Assembly (NCBI RefSeq): GCF_022024175.1
Contig: NZ_CP091794.1
Span: forward strand, 1,054,001 to 1,118,000
DNA length: 64,000 bases
Source of the DNA: Prevotella communis
Lineage (GTDB): Bacteria; Bacteroidota; Bacteroidia; Bacteroidales; Bacteroidaceae
Direction of reading: 5' to 3'
A program made the position numbers and the translations under genes. Positions within the stretch are counted from its first letter, which is position 1; every line of letters begins with the position of its first letter. Shown piece by piece: positions 32,781-40,941 of this stretch. The notes under the pieces were generated by a model. That model was not told the origin of the DNA, made no database searches, and saw nothing but the letters and a program-made list of their open reading frames with translations.

Positions 32781-34973
32781 TTATCTGATAAACAGCAGTT
32801 CGCGATATTTGGGCAGTGTCCACAGGCCGTCCTCCACGATCAGTTCCAGTTTGTCGATCTCCTTGCGGATAGCTTCCATGTGGGGACAAACGGTGTCGTG
32901 ATACTGGATGGCGCGCTCGTGGATATCCTCGATGCGGTTGGCCACACGACGGGCATCCGTCAGTTCCTCAACCAACTGTTCTATTCTCTCCGTACGCTCT
33001 GCAATCTCCTCAATCAGCTTCATGTTACGTGTTGACAGGCGTTCGGCACGCTCTGCGGGGAATACCTCCTTCATGCCCTGCACGTTCTTGATGAGTTTAC
33101 TCTGGTAGTGTGTAGCCACAGGGATGATGTGGTTCATGGCCAGGTCGCCCAGCACACGTGCCTCGATCTGCACCGTCTTCACATACATCTCCCATTTCAC
33201 CTCGTTGCGGGCCTCCAGCTCCTTCTTGTTCATCACCTTCGTGCTCTCAAACATCTTGATGCTTGACTCGTCGAGGTAGTGCTCAAAAATCACGGGGCAC
33301 GACTTCTCTACATCCAGTCCGCGCTTAGCGGCCTCCTTAACCCATTCCTCAGAGTAACCGTTGCCGTCGAAGCGGATAGGCTTACAGGTCTTCACATCGT
33401 CCTTCAGTACCTCAAGCAGCGCCTGTATCTTGTCCTCTCCCTTGGCAATCTTGGCGTCCACTCTTTCCTTGAAAGAATTCAGTGCCTCTGCCATCGCTGC
33501 GTTCAGTGCTATCATGGCACTGGCGCAGTTCACGCTCGAACCGGGAGCACGGAACTCGAAGCGGTTGCCGGTGAAGGCGAAGGGTGACGTGCGGTTACGG
33601 TCTGTATTATCCACCACGAGGTCAGGAATCTGTGGAATGTCAATCTCCATGCCCTGCTTGCCCTTCAGGTTGAAGAGCTCGTTGGTCTCTGATGTCTCAA
33701 TATGGTTCAGCACCTCGGTGAGCTGTGTGCCCAGGAACGAACTGATAATGGCGGGAGGAGCCTCGTTGCCACCCAGACGGTGCGCATTCGTGGCACTCAT
33801 GATGCTGGCCTTCAGCAGACCGTTGTGATGATATACGGCCATCAGCGTCTCCACGATAAACGTGATGAAACGCAGGTTCTCTTCCGGTGTGGTACCAGGT
33901 GCGTGGAGCAGCACGCCATTGTCGGCACTGAGACTCCAGTTGCAGTGCTTACCGCTACCGTTGATGCCGTCGAAGGGTTTCTCGTGGAGCAACACGCGGA
34001 AACCGTGCTTGCGGGCCACCTTCTTCATCAGACTCATCAACAGCATGTTATGGTCTACGGCCAGGTTGCACTCCTCAAAGATAGGAGCCAGCTCAAACTG
34101 GTTGGGTGCCACCTCGTTGTGACGTGTCTTCACGGGGATAGCCAGTTCCAGCGACTGTATCTCGAGGTCCTTCATGAAGGCCTGCACACGGTCGGGGATG
34201 GTACCAAAGTAGTGGTCATCCATCTGCTGGTTCTTCGCACTCTCGTGGCCCATCAGCGTACGACCCGTCATCAGCAGGTCAGGACGGGCAGAGTAGAGAC
34301 CCTCGTCCACGAGGAAGTACTCCTGTTCCCAGCCCAGGTTCACCTGCACCTTGGTCACGTCGTCATAGAAATACTGGCAAACATCCTTAGCGGCCTTGTT
34401 CACGGCGTGGATAGCACGGAGCAGGGGAGCCTTGTAGTCCAGGGCCTCACCCGTATAGGCGATAAAGATGGTGGGGATACACAGTGTGTCGTCGATGATA
34501 AACACGGGCGATGTGGGGTCCCAGGCTGAGTAGCCGCGTGCCTCGAAGGTATTGCGGATACCGCCGTTGGGGAATGAACTGGCGTCGGGCTCCTGCTGAA
34601 CCAGCAGCTTGCCACTGAATTTCTCAATCATGCCACCCTTGCCGTCGTGCTCTACGAAGGCATCGTGCTTTTCGGCTGTACCCTCTGTCAGGGGCTGGAA
34701 CCAGTGTGTGTAGTGCGTCACACCCATCTCAAGAGCCCATTGTTTCATGCCTGCAGCCACAGCGTCGGCTATTGAGCGGTCCAGTCGGGCACCGTTATCC
34801 ATCACGTCAATCATCTTGTCGTAGATGTCCTTTGGCAGGTATTTGTACATCTTCTGACGATTGAAAACATACTTGCCAAAATACTCAGAAGGGCGCTCTG
34901 AGGGCGCCTTCACATCGAGGGCGTGCTTCTTAAACGCCTCTTCTACTACCTGAAATCTTAAGTTGTTTGCCAT
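32781..34973 (-). CDS. glnN: Type III glutamine synthetase
   Basis: 730 residues, the size of GSIII and much longer than GSI. The GSIII N-terminal domain begins near residue 60 (ADAVAAGMKQWALEMGVTHY), the catalytic core has NLGWEQEYFLVDE, VKTRHNEVAPNQFELAPIFE and INGSGKHCNWSL (ATP/glutamate site). A long helical C-terminus (TERIEQLVEELTDARRVANR) is typical. It forms glutamine from glutamate, ammonia and ATP; a Bacteroidales hallmark enzyme. Confidence 0.95.
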   Translation of the reverse strand: MANNLRFQVVEEAFKKHALDVKAPSERPSEYFGKYVFNRQKMYKYLPKDIYDKMIDVMDNGARLDRSIADAVAAGMKQWALEMGVTHYTHWFQPLTEGTAEKHDAFVEHDGKGGMIEKFSGKLLVQQEPDASSFPNGGIRNTFEARGYSAWDPTSPVFIIDDTLCIPTIFIAYTGEALDYKAPLLRAIHAVNKAAKDVCQYFYDDVTKVQVNLGWEQEYFLVDEGLYSARPDLLMTGRTLMGHESAKNQQMDDHYFGTIPDRVQAFMKDLEIQSLELAIPVKTRHNEVAPNQFELAPIFEECNLAVDHNMLLMSLMKKVARKHGFRVLLHEKPFDGINGSGKHCNWSLSADNGVLLHAPGTTPEENLRFITFIVETLMAVYHHNGLLKASIMSATNAHRLGGNEAPPAIISSFLGTQLTEVLNHIETSETNELFNLKGKQGMEIDIPQIPDLVVDNTDRNRTSPFAFTGNRFEFRAPGSSVNCASAMIALNAAMAEALNSFKERVDAKIAKGEDKIQALLEVLKDDVKTCKPIRFDGNGYSEEWVKEAAKRGLDVEKSCPVIFEHYLDESSIKMFESTKVMNKKELEARNEVKWEMYVKTVQIEARVLGDLAMNHIIPVATHYQSKLIKNVQGMKEVFPAERAERLSTRNMKLIEEIAERTERIEQLVEELTDARRVANRIEDIHERAIQYHDTVCPHMEAIRKEIDKLELIVEDGLWTLPKYRELLFIR

Positions 34974-34995
34974 TGCCTTCTCTAAAATTTAGGTG

Positions 34996-35003
34996 CAAAG
35001 GTA
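34996..35003 (-). promoter_or_regulatory. -7 promoter box of glnN
   Basis: TACCTTTG on the minus strand, 22 bp before the glnN ATG. A second TTTGC lies just upstream. Confidence 0.55.
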
Positions 35004-35113
35004 GTGCAAACCGAGCGAAATACAAAGGAAAAAGTCATTTTTCTTTGATTTCCGAGGTGCAGCCTACCTTCGACCGTAGGTCAGAGGTAGTGCTTTTAGT
35101 AGGCCTACGCCCC

Positions 35114-36652
35114 TCACCGGCTGATGGCAAAGCCGATGGAGGGACGTGGTTTGGGCACTTCTATCTGACAGATATCATCAGGGGTGAGCAGGCGGAGCAT
35201 ACCTTTCTCCGTGGGACGCTCCCTGACGCAGCGCTTGGCATGCTGGATATAGATACGGTCCAGCAGGTTGCCTATAAAACGGGCATTACCCCATGTCTGC
35301 GGGTCGCGCTGCTGATAGGCCTCTGCCAGCACGTCGCGGTATTTGTCCCACGCCTCGGGGGTAAACTCATATTCGTACTCCCTCACGCGCCTGCGGGTAA
35401 TCTCCAGCAGTTCCTCGATGGAGAAATCCGTGAACTCAAACTTATTGGGGAAGCGCGACTGCAGTCCGGGGTTGCTGTCCAGAAGTTTCTGCATCGGTTC
35501 CTTATACCCACAGAGCACCACGGCTATGTCGCGCTGGGTCTCGTCGGCCAGGATGTTCATCAGCAACTGTATCACCAGTTTGCCCGGGTCCGTCTCGTGC
35601 TTGCCGTTCAGCAGGTAGGCCTCGTCAATCATCAGCACGCCGCCCTTTGCCATCTCCAGCACCTGGTTCATGGAGCGCTCCTCGTCGCCCCATAGCGTAC
35701 CGATAAACGTGCCGCGGTCGCACATCACCACATGGCCCTTCGACAGTGCCCCCGCCTGATGGAGCAGTGAACCGAATATCTTGCAGACGGTGGTCTTGCC
35801 TGTGCCCGGCCTGCCCAGGAACACGCTGTGGAGCGACACCTCGTGCTGCTTACTCGTGGGGAACGACTTCTGCATCATCTTGTTGTATTGCGTCAGCGCC
35901 ACCAGCTCGTCCATCCTCCGCTTGATGTCCTCGCAACCTACCAGTTTCTCCAGTTCCTTTCGCGGATTGGGAATCGGACGCAGTATCTTCACCTTCACGC
36001 TCAGGTTCAGGTTCTGCTCTATCTCGCCCGAGGGGAATGTGATGTCCTCGTCGTCATCCTTATCCTCATCCTCCTTATCCCCTGTTACAGCGTCGTTCAT
36101 GTCGTAGTCGTCATCCTCCTCGTCCACCTCGTCCTCCTCATTGCCCATAGGCACATACAGGTCGTTGAAGGGACTCGTGGCATCCTCCACCAGCACCTTG
36201 CCGTACGGCATACGGTCCTCGTAGAGCTTCACCCTGCGGCGCTTCAGGTTCGTCATCTTGTCAAACACCTTGATCTCGGCAAACTCCTCGTCGAGGGGCG
36301 ACAAAGCAGGCTCTTTTATCGTCTTTCCCGTGAGTACCACGCCAAACAGGCTCACATAGTGGCGGCTATTCTCCAGACGCGTCTCTATGATGTTCAGCAC
36401 CGCCTTCACACGCGCCTCAGGCCCCGTCTTCTCCTCCCTGCCACTGGTATCCAGCAGCACCACCACCAGGTTGTGGTTTGAGGCATAGACAAATAGTCTG
36501 TCGTTGGCAACCTCCGGACAGAAGTCCTTCAGTTCCTTAGAGTATATATCCGAATTTGTGGCCAGTTCATCCATGTATTGCCAAATGGTCTCTCTTGTCT
36601 GTTTCTGAAAACCGTAGATAAGTCTCCTTATTCCAATCAAAAAATTATTCAT
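35114..36652 (-). CDS. AAA+ ATPase of the CbbX/SpoVK type
   Basis: 512 residues from the ATG at 36652 (NNFLIGIRRLIYGF); a frame start at 36679 would add nine. Residues ~1-190 form an N-terminal domain of unknown role, followed by a very acidic stretch (EDEVDEEDDDYDMND). The AAA+ core shows Walker A GRPGTGKTT (~305), Walker B GVLMIDEAYLL (~350), sensor residues in VVLCGYKEPM and the arginine finger region NPGLQSRFPNKFEF. Such ATPases remodel protein complexes. The mRNA leader is about 360 nt long, see the entry at 36660-37020. Confidence 0.82.
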   Translation of the reverse strand: MNNFLIGIRRLIYGFQKQTRETIWQYMDELATNSDIYSKELKDFCPEVANDRLFVYASNHNLVVVLLDTSGREEKTGPEARVKAVLNIIETRLENSRHYVSLFGVVLTGKTIKEPALSPLDEEFAEIKVFDKMTNLKRRRVKLYEDRMPYGKVLVEDATSPFNDLYVPMGNEEDEVDEEDDDYDMNDAVTGDKEDEDKDDDEDITFPSGEIEQNLNLSVKVKILRPIPNPRKELEKLVGCEDIKRRMDELVALTQYNKMMQKSFPTSKQHEVSLHSVFLGRPGTGKTTVCKIFGSLLHQAGALSKGHVVMCDRGTFIGTLWGDEERSMNQVLEMAKGGVLMIDEAYLLNGKHETDPGKLVIQLLMNILADETQRDIAVVLCGYKEPMQKLLDSNPGLQSRFPNKFEFTDFSIEELLEITRRRVREYEYEFTPEAWDKYRDVLAEAYQQRDPQTWGNARFIGNLLDRIYIQHAKRCVRERPTEKGMLRLLTPDDICQIEVPKPRPSIGFAISR

Positions 36653-36659
36653 CCTATAA

Positions 36660-37020
36660 ACATCTTTAATAACAACCAAAAATCACATCAGAATGCCCTT
36701 AGCAAAAAGGGCGCAAGAGTCTTCAGACAAATGCCCAGCGGGCATCCGTCCTTACTATCATAGAGTTTTCTTCTCAGAGTTCTCTATCACATACTTTCTT
36801 CAATTGTAGCAATATGTCAAAGAACACAGATACCGTGCCCGACCTCAGGTCGCTTGCTGGCAACGGGACGCAGAAACGCAAGGCCAAAACCTGCATCCAG
36901 GCTTTGCTGCACCTCCCGTCTTCGAAGCATAGCCCCAAAGCGCGCTCGGCAGTAAATCATTTCCTTGATCGTTCCTTTCATTGTTACAATTGTTTTGATT
37001 GTTGTGATAGTTTTACGATG
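36660..37020 (-). ncRNA. Long leader of the AAA+ gene, with hairpins
   Basis: Between the -7 box at 37022 and the ATG at 36652 there are about 360 nt. Near the gene lie two neat hairpins: ATGCCC-AGC-GGGCAT (around 36730-36745) and GCCCTT-AGCAAA-AAGGGC (around 36697-36714). Further up is GTTCTTTGACATATTG (about 36810-36825), which to me resembles leader motifs of Bacteroidota rRNA operons. It may be a regulatory leader or a separate small RNA. A 54-codon frame lies in its first half. Confidence 0.4.
36817..36981 (-). CDS. Possible 54-residue upstream ORF in the AAA+ leader
   Basis: On the minus strand an ATG at 36981 opens 54 codons, rich in Arg (YCRARFGAMLRRREVQQ), ending in TGA. No known family is recognised. 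It starts about 40 nt after the -7 box. It could be a leader peptide, or an accident of a structured RNA. Confidence 0.25.
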   Translation of the reverse strand: MKGTIKEMIYCRARFGAMLRRREVQQSLDAGFGLAFLRPVASKRPEVGHGICVL

Positions 37021-37021
37021 G

Positions 37022-37029
37022 CAAAAGTA
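37022..37029 (-). promoter_or_regulatory. -7 promoter box of the AAA+ gene leader
   Basis: TACTTTTG on the minus strand, preceded by an A+T-rich stretch. It is the only good box upstream of the AAA+ gene. Confidence 0.5.
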
Positions 37030-37110
37030 TATATTTCCCCCATATCCTCCAAATATTTTTTCGGAAATCGGTCTAATTTTAACATTTGATGAGGTTAGGG
37101 TAGGGGATGT

Positions 37111-37482
37111 CTACAATTTCGACATGAACCGCTCCTTGTCGACAATGAACCTGAGGTGGGTGCCCTCACCAAGCAGGGTGTCGCCACAGTAGGCGGCCAC
37201 CTTGAACGTAATCTTCTTGCCGTCAACCTTGGTCACCTCTGCAGTGGCAGTCACCTTGTCGCCCACTTTCGTGGGTCTGAGATGGGATGACTCGATATGA
37301 CCGCCAACGGTGGTGCTCCCCTCTGGCAACTCCTTGGCAACGGCCTTCATGGCCGCATTCTCCATCAAAGCCATCATGGCGGGAGTGGCCAACACAGGCA
37401 TATCGCCGGAACCCATCTTTACTGCTGTGACATCATCAGTCACCGTCAACTCACTTGTATATTTCAATCCTGTCTCTATCAT
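37111..37482 (-). CDS. Hotdog-fold thioesterase (FlK-like)
   Basis: 123 residues, one hotdog domain. The segment MPVLATPAMMALMENAAMKAV is the central helix with Thr and Glu in the place of the catalytic residues of fluoroacetyl-CoA thioesterase-like proteins, and GGHIESSHLRPTKVGDKVT carries the His. The real substrate is unknown; housekeeping acyl-CoA hydrolysis is likely. It has its own promoter and no operon partner. Confidence 0.82.
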   Translation of the reverse strand: MIETGLKYTSELTVTDDVTAVKMGSGDMPVLATPAMMALMENAAMKAVAKELPEGSTTVGGHIESSHLRPTKVGDKVTATAEVTKVDGKKITFKVAAYCGDTLLGEGTHLRFIVDKERFMSKL

Positions 37483-37515
37483 ATTGTAAATCCTTATGTG
37501 TTGTCATTCTCGCTG

Positions 37516-37523
37516 CAAAGGTA
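37516..37523 (-). promoter_or_regulatory. -7 promoter box of the hotdog thioesterase gene
   Basis: TACCTTTG on the minus strand, 33 bp before the ATG at 37482. Confidence 0.6.
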
Positions 37524-37564
37524 CGAAATAATGTGGACTTTTGATGACCTTTTCAATGCAATTA

Positions 37565-38566
37565 TTATAGCAGAGGGAATCTTAGGTCAAAGGCCTCTGA
37601 ATAAGGAATCAGCTGATTTCCTTCGCGGTTGTCTTTCCACGCTTCTTCTACGTGACTCATTTCTATGACTTCCTGCGTAGTCATCGGACGAAGCTTGTCT
37701 GATACCAACTTTAGTATCTCCAGCTCTTCTGATGTGAAGACGCTGGCATCGTATGACTGGCAACTCAATCGTGTGCTCTCCATATTATGGGATATAACGA
37801 TTTCTTTGTCGATACCGTCGATGTTGTCATAGATGGTGTCGTAGTGAACAGGAACAGGACCATATTGAATAGCCTGGTATTCTAGTCCGCTGATGGAAAT
37901 GCCTCTTTGCTTGTAGTTCAGGAAATCGGCATAGAACATTGCTTTGTTGAGTTTTGTAGGGAAGATGCCCCCTTCCTGGGATATAAGGAATTTTACCATT
38001 TCCGAAACTTTGCTGACATTCAAGGCACCGAAACCATTATAGATGGAACGGCGGATGCCCCGATAGATCAGGCGCTTCTGGACTTCACTCTCAGGTCTCG
38101 TTTCTGATGCGTATACAGCATGATATACTTTTTCGTATTCTGCTTCGTCAAACTCTGCCCGACTGTCTTCCAGCAGATGCAGCATGAAGGCTCTGTTCAT
38201 GGCTGCAGAAAGCAGTTTCCCGTTTGATTCAGAGGGCATCTGTCCCTTTTCATATTGTGCATACTGATTAACGCCAAAACCGAGAATCTTGGTGATTTGC
38301 TGGTAGTTAAGGCTGTATCTCAGTCGGATACCCTTTATTTCCTCAGGGAATGGTATCCCATGATTGACACGATACTGGGAATAGAGCTCGTTGAACAGAA
38401 GCTCATCCTGTTCGGTCGTGGTAAACTTCTCGCCGGTATCCTCGCAAACGTAATAGCGTACATGAACCGAGAACTTCTCCTTCCGGAACTCATGTTCTTC
38501 GATTGTACTAACTTCCTTTACCTTTCCTCCAGTGAATGGACTTTTTAGTTCAACATACTTTTCCAT
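37565..38566 (-). CDS. Antitoxin with MqsA-like HTH and Panacea (DUF4065/SocA) domain
   Basis: 333 residues in two parts. The N-terminal ~140 residues resemble the MqsA side: a YgiT-like start without complete Cys pairs (FTGGKVKEV, YYVCEDTG) and an HTH (ITKILGFGVNQYAQYEKGQ). From about 185 on is a Panacea/DUF4065 domain (MVKFLISQEGGIFPTKLNKAMFYADF, YQAIQYGPVPVHY), the neutralising module of PanAT systems. It follows the MqsR-like toxin gene by 15 bp on the same strand and would repress their shared promoter and block the toxin. Confidence 0.82.
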   Translation of the reverse strand: MEKYVELKSPFTGGKVKEVSTIEEHEFRKEKFSVHVRYYVCEDTGEKFTTTEQDELLFNELYSQYRVNHGIPFPEEIKGIRLRYSLNYQQITKILGFGVNQYAQYEKGQMPSESNGKLLSAAMNRAFMLHLLEDSRAEFDEAEYEKVYHAVYASETRPESEVQKRLIYRGIRRSIYNGFGALNVSKVSEMVKFLISQEGGIFPTKLNKAMFYADFLNYKQRGISISGLEYQAIQYGPVPVHYDTIYDNIDGIDKEIVISHNMESTRLSCQSYDASVFTSEELEILKLVSDKLRPMTTQEVIEMSHVEEAWKDNREGNQLIPYSEAFDLRFPLL

Positions 38567-38581
38567 TTTTTTTCCTCCTTA

Positions 38582-38920
38582 TTATTTATTTGCATACTTG
38601 ATAGGATGCTCGGCCACATGAAACGAGATACATATCGTTTTGCTGTTTGTCTGTCCAAGAGCTATCTTGATATATAACTCCGTACCGTCCATATCTCGTC
38701 CAAATACCCACATCTCATTGAAGAAGTCGGCTGGCAGCGTTTCCACGTAATCGTCACTGCTCAGTTGGCGTACTATCTCGTCTCTTGCCTTAGGTGTAAT
38801 ACCAAGTGCTTTTAGTGCTTCTGCGTTCTTATCTCTGTCTAAGTAGAAGATTCCCCATATATCAAACTTGATGTTGAATTGATTTAGAAACTGCTCTACT
38901 TCTTGCTTCGTTTTTATCAT
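38582..38920 (-). CDS. mqsR: MqsR-family toxin (mRNA interferase)
   Basis: 112 residues of the MqsR/RelE-like fold: FDIWGIFYLDRDKNAEALKA at the start, ALGITPKARDEIV, NEMWVFGRDMDGTELYIKI and ICISFHVAEHPIKY at the end, in the same order as in MqsR. MqsR cuts mRNA at GCU sites outside ribosome control. As in E. coli the toxin gene precedes the antitoxin gene. Here the usual MqsA is replaced by an MqsA-Panacea fusion. Confidence 0.82.
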   Translation of the reverse strand: MIKTKQEVEQFLNQFNIKFDIWGIFYLDRDKNAEALKALGITPKARDEIVRQLSSDDYVETLPADFFNEMWVFGRDMDGTELYIKIALGQTNSKTICISFHVAEHPIKYANK

Positions 38921-38939
38921 TAGTTGTTATATTTTGGTG

Positions 38940-38947
38940 CAAAGATA
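38940..38947 (-). promoter_or_regulatory. -7 promoter box of the toxin-antitoxin operon
   Basis: TATCTTTG on the minus strand, 19 bp before the toxin ATG. Confidence 0.6.
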
Positions 38948-39081
38948 CAAAAAAAATGTGATTGTGTCACTTTTTGGTGGAAAATTTTATTGCTAACAAA
39001 CTTTTTAGTGTAAAAAATAGGCGTTTTTTCTCATTATCTGCTGTACTGCTTTTCTGGCAGTGACTCTCGCTCTTCTCTCGC

Positions 39082-39224
39082 TTTAGCCTTACTGTAGACA
39101 TACTACTGCCATAGTCTAGCCATACTGCAGCCTTACTCTAGCCTTACTCTAGCCATACTCGTGAGTAAGGCTAGATGCAGCTTGGAAGCAGCTTAGAAGC
39201 AGAGTGATAGCAGCCTAAAAGCAG
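39082..39224 (+). repeat. Array of thirteen 11-bp units, two families in opposite sense
   Basis: The stretch divides without remainder into thirteen 11-mers. The first seven end in TTAC/ATAC/ATAG (for example TCTAGCCATAC, TGCAGCCTTAC, TCTAGCCTTAC). After one junction unit (TCGTGAGTAAG) the last five end in GCAG (for example CTTGGAAGCAG, CTTAGAAGCAG). The outer ends (GCTTTAGCC and GGCTAAAGC) and the centre (CTAGCC..ACT and AGT..GGCTAG) are inverted, so the whole can also fold back. The period is not a multiple of three and the region is not coding. It stands just before the first copy of the 250-bp repeat. Confidence 0.7.
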
Positions 39225-39251
39225 GCTAAAGCATTTCTTAACAGTAAAGTA

Positions 39252-39502
39252 TGTAGTTCGCTGATTTCGGTTGTCAGTTTTAAATCTTACGACTAGAATC
39301 TATTGACGGGTTAATAATTAAAAACTGTTTTCAGTTGACGGCCGTCCGCGGTACGACTGATTTAAGTTTACTATGATGTTCCCATCGTCGTTTTCCACTT
39401 AATGTTTGCCATGCTAAGAGGTAGGACAATGACAAGGGAGTGAAATAACTATTATTTAATATGTATAAAGCGATTCCTGGCGACAGGAATCGCTTTTTTT
39501 GT
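39252..39502 (+). repeat. 250-bp direct repeat, copy 1 (candidate small RNA)
   Basis: About 90 percent identical to 40937-41188, in the same orientation. It ends in a strong intrinsic terminator: AAAGCGATTCCTG, loop GCGA, CAGGAATCGCTTT and a T-run. Another short hairpin (GATG/CATC) is kept with different loops in the two copies. It has no long ORF. A standard -7 box is not seen, so the transcript start is unknown. It lies 200 bp before the TIR gene. Confidence 0.65.
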
Positions 39503-39608
39503 GCCATTTTGTGTTTTATGTCACTACACAAATTTATGGTTTTAGTGAAAAAGTCATCTTTTTTGATAATTTTTTCTACAATTTATATGGTCTTTCACAT
39601 TTTTTTTG

Positions 39609-39616
39609 TATTTTTG
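39609..39616 (+). promoter_or_regulatory. -7 promoter box of the first TIR gene, in a conserved upstream block
   Basis: TATTTTTG, preceded by a T-run and followed by ...AATAACCTAAAACAA. The same block, with TACTTTTG, stands before the TIR-FGE gene at 54346, suggesting common origin or common control. Confidence 0.55.
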
Positions 39617-39703
39617 AAGCCGAAATAACCTAAAACAACGAATCCCTTAAGAATGCTTGGAGTGGAATATACTCCTATTGTTCTATAAAACAATGAACGA
39701 GAT

Positions 39704-40747
39704 ATGGCTGATAGAAACGAAAAGCAAGTATTCATTAGCTATTCCAGATTTGATTATTTGGACAGCAATAAGCAGGTCATCCCTGGTAATGCAATATCTA
39801 AAGTAATGGATGCCTTCAATAATGCCGGCATTACATATTGGATAGATGAGAGGGGTATTTATTCTGGTGATGAATTCGTCCCTCTGATTTCTAAAGCAAT
39901 CAAAGCCTGTGATGTTTTTCTTTTTATATCGTCTGCAGCATCCAACGCTTCCGACTGGACAAGCAATGAGATTGCTGCTGCCTATATGTATAAAAAGAAA
40001 ATTATTCCATTCCGGATAGATGAATCTACCTATAATGATTCAATTATTATGTTTATTGCTAAGTTGGATTATATCGACTATAATGTAAATCCTGATATGG
40101 CGATAAGTCGTATGGTTGGTTCTGTTCTGGAATATCTTAAAATACAGAATTTTGAAAAAGAAAAGCAGGAAAAGGAAAAAGAGAATGAAAGAAAGAAAAA
40201 GCTTCAGGAGCAGAAGAAACTCATTTCAGAAATCGAACTCTCTGCTGCAGAACTCGATAACGATGAACGTGATGCAGAATTAAAGCGTCGTCGATTAATA
40301 AATAGCGTGCAGAATGTTGAGGATGAGGGTGAGAGAGAACGATTATTGAACATGATTGAAAACAGTGGCTCACTATATAAGAAGCACAAAGACGAGGTTC
40401 AGAAACTTACAGGTACGATTGAACAACTAACTAATGAGCGGAATTGCTTGAAGAAGGATTCATATAATACAGATAATTCTCACAAGAATACAGGTATAGC
40501 TCGCATTTTTAATGGATATAATATAACGATATCTTTTTTAGTTCTTTGTATCCTTGGGCTTGCCTTCTATTTTGCAATTAGTCTGCATTCAAAATCTGAA
40601 GAAGTGAATTATTATCAAGAGCTAGTAGACGAACTTCAAATAGAACTTCAAATAAGAGATAGCGTTTTATGCGACAGTATATATTCTCTCCATAATGCAT
40701 ACTCGAATCAAATTATAAAGGCTGCGAATTATAAAATGAAAAAGTAA
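39704..40747 (+). CDS. TIR-domain protein with coiled coil and C-terminal membrane helix
   Basis: 347 residues. TIR domain at ~7-145: VFISYSRFDYLDSNKQV (box 1), ITYWIDERGIYSGDEF, DVFLFISSAASNASDW and IAAAYMYKKKIIPFRIDE. A Glu is present in the alpha-C region (WTSNEIAAA), the usual place of the catalytic Glu of NADase TIRs. Residues ~150-255 are a charged coiled coil (EKEKQEKEKENERKKKLQEQ), then one membrane helix (~273-293) and a short tail. It would sit at the membrane with TIR in the cytoplasm. A truncated SIR2-like gene follows 59 bp downstream, and both lie between the 250-bp repeats. Confidence 0.8.
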   Translation: MADRNEKQVFISYSRFDYLDSNKQVIPGNAISKVMDAFNNAGITYWIDERGIYSGDEFVPLISKAIKACDVFLFISSAASNASDWTSNEIAAAYMYKKKIIPFRIDESTYNDSIIMFIAKLDYIDYNVNPDMAISRMVGSVLEYLKIQNFEKEKQEKEKENERKKKLQEQKKLISEIELSAAELDNDERDAELKRRRLINSVQNVEDEGERERLLNMIENSGSLYKKHKDEVQKLTGTIEQLTNERNCLKKDSYNTDNSHKNTGIARIFNGYNITISFLVLCILGLAFYFAISLHSKSEEVNYYQELVDELQIELQIRDSVLCDSIYSLHNAYSNQIIKAANYKMKK

Positions 40748-40806
40748 TAATACTAGCGTCTCGTTTTAATGGGATGCCACTGAACGCAAAAATGTAATCT
40801 TTAATT

Positions 40807-40941
40807 ATGAACAAGTTAGATGAACGTGGCTGGAAAATATTAGTTTCAGCAATTATGAATAGTGAGGTTGTTCCAATTATTGGCAAAGAACTATTCAAAG
40901 TTAATGGCGAGCCCTTGCAGACCTATATTAATAAACTGTAG
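40807..40941 (+). pseudogene. N-terminal fragment of a SIR2-like protein
   Basis: 44 codons beginning NKLDERGWKILVSAIMNSEV and going on VVPIIGKELF. The start resembles that of bacterial SIR2-family defence proteins, in which (L/I)VP(I/F)IG leads into the NAD-binding fold. It is cut at codon 44, where the second copy of the 250-bp repeat begins and supplies the TAG. The rest of the gene is not present downstream. The assignment rests on a short stretch. Confidence 0.45.

Noticed and set aside
36660..37020. tmRNA or RNase P RNA
   Set aside because: None of the conserved sequence blocks of these RNAs is found.
39082..39224. CRISPR array
   Set aside because: The period is 11 bp with no spacers and no cas genes nearby.
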